Source: Desulfuromonadales bacterium
GTDB taxonomy: Bacteria; Desulfobacterota; Desulfuromonadia; Desulfuromonadales; Syntrophotaleaceae
Reading direction: 5' to 3'
Assembly (NCBI GenBank): GCA_030154185.1
Contig: JASKKK010000022.1
Span: 1-40,442, forward strand
Length of the DNA: 40,442 bases
Shown here: positions 15,404 to 22,986 of the stretch, piece after piece
Numbering within the stretch: position 1 is the stretch's first letter
Layout of the letters: the number at the start of each line of letters is the position of its first letter
The notes under the pieces: generated by a model
The model's input: the letters and a program-made list of their open reading frames with translations, nothing else
Told to the model about the DNA's origin: nothing
The model's database searches: none
Position numbers and translations under genes: made by a program

Positions 15404-16144
15404 TTAAAACCGTTTCAACTGCTTTCGGGGAGTCGTCCGCCAGCGAACCCGGTCGGATTTCTCCACCGCCGACACCATCAGGTAGGTACCGCCACCAATC
15501 ATGACCGCCTTCGGTTTGTCGTCAACGGCAATAACTTCTTCGGCACCGAGCACTTCGCCGTCCAGAGTGCGAACCCCCTGCAGGGACACCTGTGCGAGAA
15601 TCTCACCTACAGTGGCGAGACCGTTTTCGGTGCGGATGTCGAGCCAACCCTTCAACCGTCCGTCATTGCCGCCAAGTCGCAGACCGATACCGGCAAGAGC
15701 ACCGACAACTCCTTGCCCCGTACCGCCGTGCTCGGACAGATGCAAACCGAGCTGTGAAGCCAGATCATAGGCCAGGGTCTTGTTCAGCACTTCCTCCTTG
15801 GCCCGGCGCCCGAAAGCCGTCAGCGCCTCAGGTTCATCCAGAAGCTCGACGACGGCAACACACAACCCGGGATCCGAGCCGGGGGCGCTTTCCCTTTTCA
15901 GATAATCACTCGCATATTCAATCAGCGGCTGCAGATAATCGGACTCAATATCCGCCTCGAAACACATGGAACTGTTATGCGACGTGTACGGCACATCGGG
16001 ATGCACCAGCAGTTGATGACGGGTTACGAACAGGCTGCGTCCCCAGCCGCGCTTTTCGATTTCCTCCGCAAGTTCCGTCGCGAGATCACCGGTACCGCGC
16101 GATTCGAGGTTATCCGTATCATCGATACACACAAGAATTTTCAT
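15404..16144 (-). CDS. TiaS-like kinase-domain (TCKD) protein
   Basis: A 246-residue protein that begins CIDDTDNLESRGTGDLATELAEEI, closely resembling the catalytic TCKD domain of archaeal TiaS (tRNA-Ile2 agmatidine synthetase), where IDDTDS...GG is the ATP-handling motif. LLVHPDVPYTSHNSSMCFEAD also parallels the TiaS stretch LNPNIPWKTRGNGAV. The tRNA-binding OB-fold and zinc domains of TiaS are missing, so this is a stand-alone kinase-like domain, and bacteria normally use TilS instead. HGGTGQGVVGALAGIGLR and a C-terminal strand-rich part follow. AGGAG precedes the ATG. Position inside an importer operon suggests phosphorylation or activation of the imported compound. Fold is likely; function is unknown. 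Confidence 0.7.
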   Translation of the reverse strand: MKILVCIDDTDNLESRGTGDLATELAEEIEKRGWGRSLFVTRHQLLVHPDVPYTSHNSSMCFEADIESDYLQPLIEYASDYLKRESAPGSDPGLCVAVVELLDEPEALTAFGRRAKEEVLNKTLAYDLASQLGLHLSEHGGTGQGVVGALAGIGLRLGGNDGRLKGWLDIRTENGLATVGEILAQVSLQGVRTLDGEVLGAEEVIAVDDKPKAVMIGGGTYLMVSAVEKSDRVRWRTTPRKQLKRF

Positions 16145-16264
16145 TGCTCCTCACTCCCGACAGCGCAACCGCCGTCATCCCTTTCTCTTCCGCCTCCCGC
16201 CAGAAAACGGCTCGTTTTCCATACGAGAACATCACCAGGTCCATCCATAGAATCCCGATGAACA

Positions 16265-16819
16265 CTACTTTATGACATCGTAGGCCTTAAGTCGGCGAAC
16301 AACCATCGGAACCATCAACCCGCCGGCAACGCCGAAAACCACGGCACCTGCCGCTTCCAGCAGAGAACGCTGCAGATTCACCACCGGGTCCATGCCGACC
16401 AGCGCGTTAATCCCATAAGCGGTGAAGAACTTGGTGGACGATGCGGCACCCGCCACCAGGGCGCACAGCACATAACTGCGAAACAGCATCGGCAACAGAA
16501 ACGCGCCCGCATCGATAACGATGCCGGTCACCAGATACTTGACGATAATAAGCGGCCCGGCTTTGGCAAAACCGAGAAACATGGCCGCCGTCCCCGCCAG
16601 CAATGCTGTAAAACTGGCACCGTACAGGCACGGCGTACTTCCTCTGGCCAGCATCAGGAAAAACACCTTGATGATCATGGCATGTCCGGAAATGTGCAGA
16701 TGCAGGCGCAAAACCACTCGCGTCAGCACCGCAAAAACCGCACAGAAGCCGAGAAACAAGGCATCCTTGAGAGGCAGGCGGAATTTTTCGCAAAAACGCG
16801 CAGACAGTCGCTTCATCAT
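16265..16819 (-). CDS. Membrane protein, likely ECF transporter S component
   Basis: A 184-residue hydrophobic protein with about five or six membrane segments, starting at the ATG at 16819. A ribosome site (AGGAG) overlaps the stop codon of ecfT, so translation is coupled. Notable stretches: LKDALFLGFCAVFAVLTRVVLRL, HISGHAMIIKVFFLMLARG, PCLYGASFTALLAGTAAMFLG, IIVKYLVTGIVIDAGAFLLP. Length, hydrophobicity and position next to EcfA and EcfT fit the substrate-binding S component of an energy-coupling factor importer. It does not carry the N-terminal metal-binding start of CbiM/NikM, and I do not see the signatures of ThiT, BioY or RibU. The substrate is therefore open. Confidence 0.7.
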   Translation of the reverse strand: MMKRLSARFCEKFRLPLKDALFLGFCAVFAVLTRVVLRLHLHISGHAMIIKVFFLMLARGSTPCLYGASFTALLAGTAAMFLGFAKAGPLIIVKYLVTGIVIDAGAFLLPMLFRSYVLCALVAGAASSTKFFTAYGINALVGMDPVVNLQRSLLEAAGAVVFGVAGGLMVPMVVRRLKAYDVIK

Positions 16820-16830
16820 CCAACGAACTC

Positions 16831-17523
16831 CTAATCGCCCGGCCAGCAGGTTCGCCGGGAGTGAAGCCCGAAATCCCGGACACGGGCGGCCATAGCGATA
16901 TTCCCGGCCAGGGCCATTCCCTGCACCACCGCCGGAACCACGACACAATGCACCAGATCCGGCCAGTTCCAGGGCCTTGCAAGGTCTTTCGGTAAGATTC
17001 TGGCTCCGCGCAAGACCTGCCCTTCATAGATATCCCGCACCTCTTCCAGCAAATGGGGAGCGAACTTGAGACACGTAGCCATGACAAACGACATGCGACT
17101 CGGCATGATGCGATTCATGGCGCGGACGATCTTGGCCTGCGATGTGGTTTTGGCGAACACCATGGTCGGCCAGAACGCCAGAAACAGCTGCCATGAGATC
17201 AGCAATCCGTCCCGCACTCCGGCCAGGGAGCCGAATCGAAGGATGTACAGCACCACAATAACGGTGGTCTGAAAAACAAAGAGTCGCCCTTGCCGCCACC
17301 AGGATACGCCCTGGGGACGCAAAAGAACAAAGACCAGCAGGTTGGCCGCCGTAACCATGCCGAGAAAGGTTTCGGTACGCGCTAGAAAAGCCAGACAGGA
17401 AAGGGTCAGCGCCAGCAGCATCTTCACCCCCACCGGCAAAGGGATCCCTTTATCGGGGCGGTTATCGTGGTGGGAGCCACGAGCCAGCGTCGTATGCAAT
17501 CGGGAAAACCTATCGCCAGCCAA
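16831..17523 (-). CDS. ecfT: ECF transporter transmembrane protein EcfT (CbiQ family)
   Basis: EcfT/CbiQ family protein that couples the ATPase to the S component. Membrane segments lie in the first half (MLLALTLSCLAFLA, GMVTAANLLVFVLL, LFVFQTTVIVVLYIL), and the cytoplasmic helices have the two signature motifs that contact the ATPase: VRDIYEGQVLRGAR and NIAMAARVRDFGL, containing the usual A-R-G / A-R-x-R pattern. The start is uncertain. A TTG at 17523 with AAGGGGG just upstream gives 231 residues and overlaps the ecfA stop slightly; an ATG at 17553 would add ten. Either way it is translationally coupled to the ATPase gene before it. Confidence 0.88.
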   Translation of the reverse strand: MAGDRFSRLHTTLARGSHHDNRPDKGIPLPVGVKMLLALTLSCLAFLARTETFLGMVTAANLLVFVLLRPQGVSWWRQGRLFVFQTTVIVVLYILRFGSLAGVRDGLLISWQLFLAFWPTMVFAKTTSQAKIVRAMNRIMPSRMSFVMATCLKFAPHLLEEVRDIYEGQVLRGARILPKDLARPWNWPDLVHCVVVPAVVQGMALAGNIAMAARVRDFGLHSRRTCWPGD

Positions 17524-18880
17524 TGCAACCCCCTTCGATGTGCAGATGGCCATCAGCCAGAGACGGTATCTCCCCGGGGTCATGCGATGTCCAGACAAGG
17601 GTCATTTCGCGCTCCCTGTTCCAGCTTGCGAGTATTTCCATCACATCCTGCTGTCGTGCGCCGTCGAGCCCGGCGAAGGGGTCGTCCAGAAAGAGCATCT
17701 CCGGAGCGGGAGCCAGGACCGAGGCAATGGCAACGAGGTGTTTCTGACCGTAACTGAGTTTGTGCGGCGAATCATCGACCAGGTGCTCGATACCGCAAAG
17801 CCGCAAGGTGTCCTCGATGCGAGACGGGATTTCCCGTGACGACCAACCGAGCCGTTTAAGGGGAAACGCCAGTTCTTCGCGCACGGTATTTTCAAAGATC
17901 TGTTTTTGGGGATTCTGAAACAGACAGCCGAGTCGGCGGCGCAGCAACCGTGGATCCGGTTCGGCATCGAAAATCCGCACACGCCCACGACTCGGTTTCA
18001 AAAATCCCGCCAGCACCCGTAAAAGGGTGGTTTTGCCCGTCCCGTTCAAACCGGTGACGACGACACGCTGCCCACGCCGGATATCGAAGCAGACCTCCTC
18101 CCATACGGGCACGTCACCATGGCCCGTAAAAGCGAGATCGCGCACCCCGAGTAAAACCGGAGCGACGGAGTAACCTCCGGCTGTTTTCGAAACGGTGGAA
18201 TCTGAAGGCATCAAAGAAGCCCGCCAGCGTCCAGCAGAAAGCCTGCCGCTACCGTCGAGTTGCCAGAAGCGGTCCACCAGGTCGAGAAACGGTCCCGGAT
18301 GGTGCTCACATAATACGACAGCGACACCCCGGCCTTTCAGGTCGGACAGGATATCGTGCACCGCCGCCAACCCTTCCGGGTCGAGCTGAGCCGCCGGTTC
18401 GTCGAGGATCAGCAACTGCGGTTCCATAACCAGCAAGGCTGCGATCAACAACCGGTATTTCTGCCCCATGGACAATCTGGCAACGGGATAATCGAGAGGT
18501 TTGCGAAGATCGACAAGGGACAGGGCGGCCTCGACCCGGGCCAGCATGCGCCCCGGTTCGACACAGAGGTTTTCCAGCCCGAAGGCCACCTCGGCACCGA
18601 CGCTGGTGGCCAGCAATTGAGTCTCGGGATTTTGCAGAACCAGGCCGACGCGAAAATCGCCGTGGTCAGACGGATCGGGACCGACAACCTCCCCGGAACA
18701 ACCGTCCTTTTCCAAAAGCCCTTTCATGGCCAAAGCCAGAGTGGTTTTTCCCGATCCTGTGGGCCCGGTCAGGCAGTAACAGCGCCCCGCTTCGATCTCC
18801 AGATTGATGCCCTGCAAAACAGCAGCTTTTGTCTCTGAATAAGTGTAGGAAAAATTCTTCAGTTGCAATAAAACATCCAT
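17510..18880 (-). CDS. ecfA: Fused double ATPase of ECF importer (EcfA1-EcfA2)
   Basis: ABC-type ATPase of 456 residues with two complete nucleotide-binding domains. The first has Walker A GPTGSGKTT at residues 39-47, signature LSMGQKYRL and Walker B LLILDEPAAQLDPEG. The second has Walker A GLNGTGKTT at about 276-284, signature LSYGQKHLV and Walker B MLFLDDPFAGLDG. Fused EcfA1/EcfA2 proteins are typical of dedicated ECF transporters that have their own T and S partners next door, as here. It is the first gene of the minus-strand run ending at tonB. A near-consensus promoter lies about 90 bp upstream. Confidence 0.92.
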   Translation of the reverse strand: MDVLLQLKNFSYTYSETKAAVLQGINLEIEAGRCYCLTGPTGSGKTTLALAMKGLLEKDGCSGEVVGPDPSDHGDFRVGLVLQNPETQLLATSVGAEVAFGLENLCVEPGRMLARVEAALSLVDLRKPLDYPVARLSMGQKYRLLIAALLVMEPQLLILDEPAAQLDPEGLAAVHDILSDLKGRGVAVVLCEHHPGPFLDLVDRFWQLDGSGRLSAGRWRASLMPSDSTVSKTAGGYSVAPVLLGVRDLAFTGHGDVPVWEEVCFDIRRGQRVVVTGLNGTGKTTLLRVLAGFLKPSRGRVRIFDAEPDPRLLRRRLGCLFQNPQKQIFENTVREELAFPLKRLGWSSREIPSRIEDTLRLCGIEHLVDDSPHKLSYGQKHLVAIASVLAPAPEMLFLDDPFAGLDGARQQDVMEILASWNREREMTLVWTSHDPGEIPSLADGHLHIEGGCIGWR

Positions 18881-18979
18881 TCACTTCCATCCAGACTGTC
18901 GACAAATTCGGCGCCGTCCCTGGTCAGGGCCACCTTGCATCCGCAAAACGGAAGCTTTTAAAACCGTTGTTAATGGCGG

Positions 18980-19008
18980 AATATAGCGAATTTGCCGAGC
19001 GGAGTCAA
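18980..19008 (-). promoter_or_regulatory. Promoter of ECF-TonB operon
   Basis: Minus strand TTGACT (19003-19008), 17-bp spacer, TATATT (18980-18985). Near-consensus, with a predicted start at about 18973 and a leader of some 93 nt before the ecfA ATG. Confidence 0.7.
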
Positions 19009-19216
19009 ACGTTTACCCCTTGGGCGGTCTTTTTATGAAAGATTGCCGACTCCATTTTGCGGTATACGGATTTTCGGAATGCAACCTTGCCAACCGGAGC
19101 CACTCCGTAACTTTTATATAATCATATGATAACCGCAAAGCAGATCGCCAGTCATCCCCGCAAGGATTCCCCCAAGCCGCTTAATGAACAGGGAGGTACC
19201 GCTCTTCAATAAAAGA

Positions 19217-19242
19217 GGCCGGCGCCATGACAGGCGCCGGCC
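19217..19242 (-). terminator. Terminator of TonB-dependent receptor 1
   Basis: A 10-bp perfect GC-rich stem, GGCCGGCGCC / GGCGCCGGCC, with a 6-nt loop. On the minus strand TCTTTTATT follows. It lies 38 bp after the receptor stop codon and separates the receptor transcript from the ECF promoter. Confidence 0.85.
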
Positions 19243-19279
19243 GTTTGATGGGAGTGAAGCGATCGAAATCCTTATCCGG

Positions 19280-21244
19280 TTAAAATTTCCAAGTCACTCC
19301 GCCGTACATGGTGCGGCCGGCATGGGGAATGGCATAGCTGGTTTCGTAATCCTCGTCGAAAATATTGTTGATGCCGAAATACAGATCCAGCGCATCCGCC
19401 ACCTTCTTGCTGATTCTCATGTCGCACACCAGATAATCCGGCAGTTGTTTCTTATTGAAGTCACCATCATAGGTATAAAAGTTGGTCACCCACAGGACAC
19501 TGCCGTAGACGTTCATGTTCCAGGGCAACTGGTAGTTTGCTTCGAGCACCACCTTGTGCTCGGGGTTGTTCTGAATCTGGTCCCGATCGGTGTTGGAGCT
19601 TTTATCCTGGGTGTGCAGATAGGAGTAACTGGCGCGCAAAAAGAGCCGTTCGAAATAACGGTTCTCGACCGTAACTTCCACGCCGTAGAACTCGTACTTT
19701 TCGTAGTTCTGTACCTGCTCCTCGCCTTCGGGTCTCTGAATGAAATCCTCGATATCGATGTAAAAACCGGTCACCGACACCATCGTTGCCGCAGGCAGGT
19801 CCTGCTCGATGCCGGCCTCGGTATTCCAGGTTTCCTCGGCGCTCAGCTCGGTATTGCCCCGGCCGGGCTCGTAAAGATCGCGCAGGGTCGGGAACCGCAC
19901 CTTGCGGGCGTGCGAGGCCTTGAGCCGTGTCCCATCGAAAAGATCGTAGTGCAGACCGATCAGATAGGTGTAATCCTCTTCGTTTTTTTCTTCCCGATCC
20001 TGCCAATGATAACCGCCGCCCAGCACCACGCCGAGCTTGGGCAGAGGCGATGCCTCGTATTCGGCGGTGGCCGCATAGAGCTGGAAATCGTCGGCGACAT
20101 CAAGATATGTTGTCCTGCTTCCAGTTCGATTAACCGAGAACCCATCGGCTTCATAGTCGTTGTTTTCATACATGAAACCGACCGTCGCGGCTCCGTAGCG
20201 CTCCATATCGCAACGCAGCTGTGCATTGACCCCGGAAATCTGGATTTGCGCATCGGTACGGCTCGTACCGCCGACCCCGGGCCCCTGCGTTTCGTAATCA
20301 TCTTCATACCGGTTTTCCAGCGTATTCAGGTTGTTGAAATAAGCCCAGCTCTTGAAACTCAGGGGGCCGCCGAAATCATGGTTCAATGCCAGCTGGATAT
20401 TGAATTCTTCATCCTCCTGGCGCTCATACCGCAGGCCGGGAGCAAAATCGTCTGTCACGATCACGGGAGGCTTGCCGAATTCGTTTTTGAGATAGCTGGC
20501 CGTCAGGCCGATGAGGGTGGCATCGCTGGGGGCAAAACCGATATTGGCGAACAGGTTGTCCCGGTCCCGGTCGCTGTTTTCCCGCTCTCCACCGTCTTCC
20601 AGGTCGGTCGGGGAGAAGTGATCGGACAGTTCGAAGTAGTCCTGTTCGTAGAGGCTGCCGCTGACAAACACATCGTACTTGTCCGCACCGTAGGAGCCGG
20701 TAGCCCGCAGCAGTTGCGCGTCCCCTTCGGCCAGCTCGACGTTGGCGGAGCCATGGGCGCCCCTTTTGCCTTTTTTGGTGATGATATTGATGACCCCGGC
20801 ATTGCCGCCCGAACCGTACAGAACCGAACTGCCGCCTGTGGTAACCACGATCTCGGCAATATTCTCCACCGGAATCAGAGTCGGGTCGAACTGACCGTCG
20901 TAGGTGCCGTTATAAGGGGTACCGTTAAGCAACAGCTTGACGTGCCGGGTGCGGAAACCGCGGATATCGATACGCGGGGTGCCGTCCCCCCCGGTACGGA
21001 CATTCACCCCCGGCAGCAGGTTGATGGCCTCGTTGAGGGTGCGCGCACCCCGTTGTTCGATCTCTTCCGTCGTGACCCTGTGAGTGGTGCCGACCGCCTC
21101 GACCTCCGACTCCTCGCCGGTCACAACCACTTCGCCAAGACGATAAACGCCGTCGTCCGTCGCGGCATACAACCGGCCCGTACCGGCCGAGACCAGCATT
21201 CCAACGGATAACACCGCCAGCAAATAAACTTTCATCCTTGTCAT
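19280..21244 (-). CDS. TonB-dependent outer-membrane receptor 1
   Basis: Outer-membrane beta-barrel receptor of 654 residues. Signal peptide VYLLAVLSVGMLVSAGTGRLYA is followed by a TonB-box-like LGEVVVTG. The plug domain has the family motifs NEAINLLPGVNVR, RIDIRGFRTRHVKLLLNGTP, VENIAEIVVTTG and LYGSGGNAGVINIITKKG, then a barrel with many alternating aromatic strands and a final GGVTWKF ending in Phe, as needed for Bam-dependent insertion. GGAGG lies 7 nt before the ATG. It resembles BtuB/siderophore-type receptors of moderate size, without an N-terminal signalling domain. Receptor 2 is a clear paralogue with near-identical plug motifs. The ligand cannot be read from sequence. Confidence 0.92.
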   Translation of the reverse strand: MTRMKVYLLAVLSVGMLVSAGTGRLYAATDDGVYRLGEVVVTGEESEVEAVGTTHRVTTEEIEQRGARTLNEAINLLPGVNVRTGGDGTPRIDIRGFRTRHVKLLLNGTPYNGTYDGQFDPTLIPVENIAEIVVTTGGSSVLYGSGGNAGVINIITKKGKRGAHGSANVELAEGDAQLLRATGSYGADKYDVFVSGSLYEQDYFELSDHFSPTDLEDGGERENSDRDRDNLFANIGFAPSDATLIGLTASYLKNEFGKPPVIVTDDFAPGLRYERQEDEEFNIQLALNHDFGGPLSFKSWAYFNNLNTLENRYEDDYETQGPGVGGTSRTDAQIQISGVNAQLRCDMERYGAATVGFMYENNDYEADGFSVNRTGSRTTYLDVADDFQLYAATAEYEASPLPKLGVVLGGGYHWQDREEKNEEDYTYLIGLHYDLFDGTRLKASHARKVRFPTLRDLYEPGRGNTELSAEETWNTEAGIEQDLPAATMVSVTGFYIDIEDFIQRPEGEEQVQNYEKYEFYGVEVTVENRYFERLFLRASYSYLHTQDKSSNTDRDQIQNNPEHKVVLEANYQLPWNMNVYGSVLWVTNFYTYDGDFNKKQLPDYLVCDMRISKKVADALDLYFGINNIFDEDYETSYAIPHAGRTMYGGVTWKF

Positions 21245-21415
21245 TTTCTGCCTCCATCTGTTTTAAAGAAAACGGCATTTCCCCTGAAACACGGGGCAGT
21301 ACCTGACACCCGATCTTCATAAAGTAACAGAGTTTGGCCAAAACGCTATGTTCTCAGAAAAACAACGCTGCCCAAGCGAAAAAAACCTGCCCGATCCCCA
21401 AAAATTCGCATCCCA
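21245..21415. other. Upstream region of receptor 1, 3' exon side of intron
   Basis: About 170 bp between the intron 3' end and receptor gene 1. It should hold the receptor 1 promoter; a weak TTGGCC...TATGAA arrangement is visible on the minus strand around 21317-21345. Nothing else was recognised. Confidence 0.3.
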
Positions 21416-21453
21416 ATCGGGTAGGAGGCGGGGTTGTCCCGCCGTCCTCCCAC

Positions 21454-21485
21454 ACCACCGTGCGTACAGTTCCGTACACGGCGGT
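21454..21485 (-). ncRNA. Group II intron domain V
   Basis: Catalytic hairpin of the ribozyme: ACCGCCGTG pairs with CACGGTGGT (one G-T pair), followed by a two-nt CG bulge, TAC/GTA and a six-nt loop. The CGC triad and the bulge are both kept. It begins immediately after the stop codon of the intron protein. Confidence 0.8.
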
Positions 21486-22463
21486 TCACAAAGCGCGCTG
21501 AAAGCGTCTGAGACGATCCACTAGCGAGACCAACCCCAGCTTGTCGAAAAAGGATTTTCGGAACGCATCGTTCATATGGGAGGCTCCTGAATTCCACCAG
21601 GGGCCACGCTCATTGGTGGCTGATCGCCACGCCCGACGCTCCGTCAATCCCCGCCGCATCAAATTCCTGGCTCGGGTGAAGGGGCGCTTCCACTGACGCC
21701 ACATGATGCAGCGCAGCTTCCCCCTGATCCAGCCGTCGAAATCTTCAAAGATGCCTTTGACCTCCGCCAGGCGAAAGTAGGCAATCCAACCCCGCAGCTT
21801 TGGAGTGGACTCTTCGATAACCCGCTTGAGACGGCGTCCTCTTCCCCGCCGAAAGATTTCTCGCAAGCCAGCCTTGAGCCGTTTCACGGAAGCCTCCGTG
21901 ACCTTCAGACGGGGCTTTTTGTGAAAGGTCATGCTGTAGCCCAGAAAGGTTCTCTCCCAGGGGCGGCCAACAGCGCTTTTGACGCGGTTGAGCTTGAGCT
22001 GCTGTTCGAGAAACTGTGTCAGCGAGGTCATGACCCGCTCGGCCGCTCGGCGACTCTGCACGTAGATGTTGCAGTCGGCGGCGTAGCGGCAGAAGGCGTG
22101 ATTCCGCCTCTCCAGTTCCTTATCAAACTCGTCGAGAAGGATGTTCGACAACAGTGGCGAGAGTGGTCCGCCCTGCGGCGTTCCTTCCACCCGTGGCGAA
22201 ACGATCCCTCCCTCGAGCACACCGACCGGCATCCCATCGATGCCTGCCGCGCCCTTGTTCCTGACCACCCGCTGGTAGGCCGCCATCACGTTGCCGCGAC
22301 TGACCACTTCTTCCATCAGCCGCGTTGCCACTTCCGTCCAGGATGATTCACTGCATGCCGTGACGTTTGCCGCACCTGCGCCGTACTCTCGCGGCTTCCG
22401 GCCGCTACCCTCCGACATGGCCCCTGACATCTCAGGCAGAGCTTCTGCTTCTTCGATCGTCAT
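21486..22463 (-). pseudogene. ltrA: Defective intron-encoded reverse transcriptase/maturase
   Basis: Intron-encoded reverse transcriptase with in-frame damage. From the ATG at 22463 (AGGAGA upstream) it has 326 residues, where relatives have well over 400. The N part runs to RNKGAAGIDGM and then jumps straight to VLEGGIVSP...EGTPQGGPLSPLLSNILLDE. The fingers and palm blocks between them, including motif A with the first catalytic aspartate, are gone (about 150 residues by comparison with remembered homologues). Motif C reads YAAD instead of YADD. A two-residue loss (KLNR instead of KLKVNR) follows. The maturase part (RPWERTFLGYS, LRGWIAYFRLAEVKGIF, RNLMRRGLTERRAW, SHMNDAF) looks complete. No reverse transcription is expected; residual splicing help is conceivable. 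Confidence 0.85.
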
Positions 22464-22915
22464 CGAAATTCGTGTCTCCTGAATGGCGCCTCGTGTTCGC
22501 CCCTTCACCAAGGTGGTTAGCCAGGCTATTATGGCCTCTGCTGACTTCTGCCGACCCATCCCGACACCTTGCGATGCCGGTAGCACGAGGCAGGTTGACA
22601 GATCTCCCAGGGTAAGACGCGTGACCTTCCTTCCACATACCCGCCGCATCTACAGCACAACCCTCCCGGATGACTATGGGGCTTTGAAGATCGTTGCCTT
22701 CTCGCCCGGATAGTACTGCCTCGTATGCGATTTCTGTTCGTCGGGACGGAAGTTTGCCTGCAGCTTCCTTCAGATTCCACCTCGCGATGGACACCCTTGC
22801 TGTTCAGCTAACGGTTCCCGCCATCAGGGTCCGTAGGAGACTTGCCCCCCCAAGTCATCCGGTCATCACCACAACGACCGGAACAGCGCCATGCCTGGCG
22901 CACAACAGCTTTTGC

Positions 22916-22949
22916 AAAAAAAAAGCCGGGCACCTTTTAAAGATGCCCG
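22916..22949 (-). terminator. Terminator of TonB-dependent receptor 2
   Basis: Minus strand CGGGCA (22944-22949), 11-nt loop, TGCCCG (22927-22932), then GC and nine Ts (22916-22924). It lies 37 bp after the receptor stop codon, and the group II intron starts just past it. Confidence 0.85.
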
Positions 22950-22986
22950 ACCGTAACGGGTATTATCGGAGCGGATGTGAATCCGA

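Larger units (their letters stand above)
18881..19279. other. Intergenic region upstream of ECF operon
   Basis: About 400 bp without a gene. It contains the ECF promoter (18980-19008), a leader of about 90 nt, and at its right end the terminator of receptor gene 1. In the leader the minus strand can form CCCT/AGGG and adjoining GC-rich pairing around 18910-18930. I see no match to the TPP, cobalamin or FMN riboswitch cores in it. Confidence 0.5.
21416..22903 (-). mobile_element. Group II intron, likely class C, inserted after a terminator
   Basis: A 1.49-kb group II intron read on the minus strand. The 5' end at 22903 starts GTGCGCC, the standard GUGYG. The 3' end near 21416 finishes CCTACCCGAT, an AY end. 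Domain V (21454-21485) folds as a 9-bp stem, a 2-nt CG bulge and a 3-bp stem with a 6-nt loop. It carries a CGC triad, typical of class C, and domain VI (about 21422-21450) follows. The intron lies about 12 nt beyond the T-run of the receptor 2 terminator, the favoured target of class C introns. Boundaries are read by eye and could shift by a few bases. The encoded reverse transcriptase is defective. Confidence 0.85.

Noticed and set aside
16265-18880. ECF importer as a nickel/cobalt (NikMNQO/CbiMNQO) system
   Set aside because: The S-like protein lacks the characteristic N-terminal metal-binding start, there is no NikN/CbiN-type small protein, and the ATPase is a double domain as in vitamin-type systems.
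19184-21211. Long open frame (675 codons) antisense to receptor 1
   Set aside because: Exact mirror of a clear TonB-dependent receptor; the translated sequence is low in recognisable structure and has no start signal.
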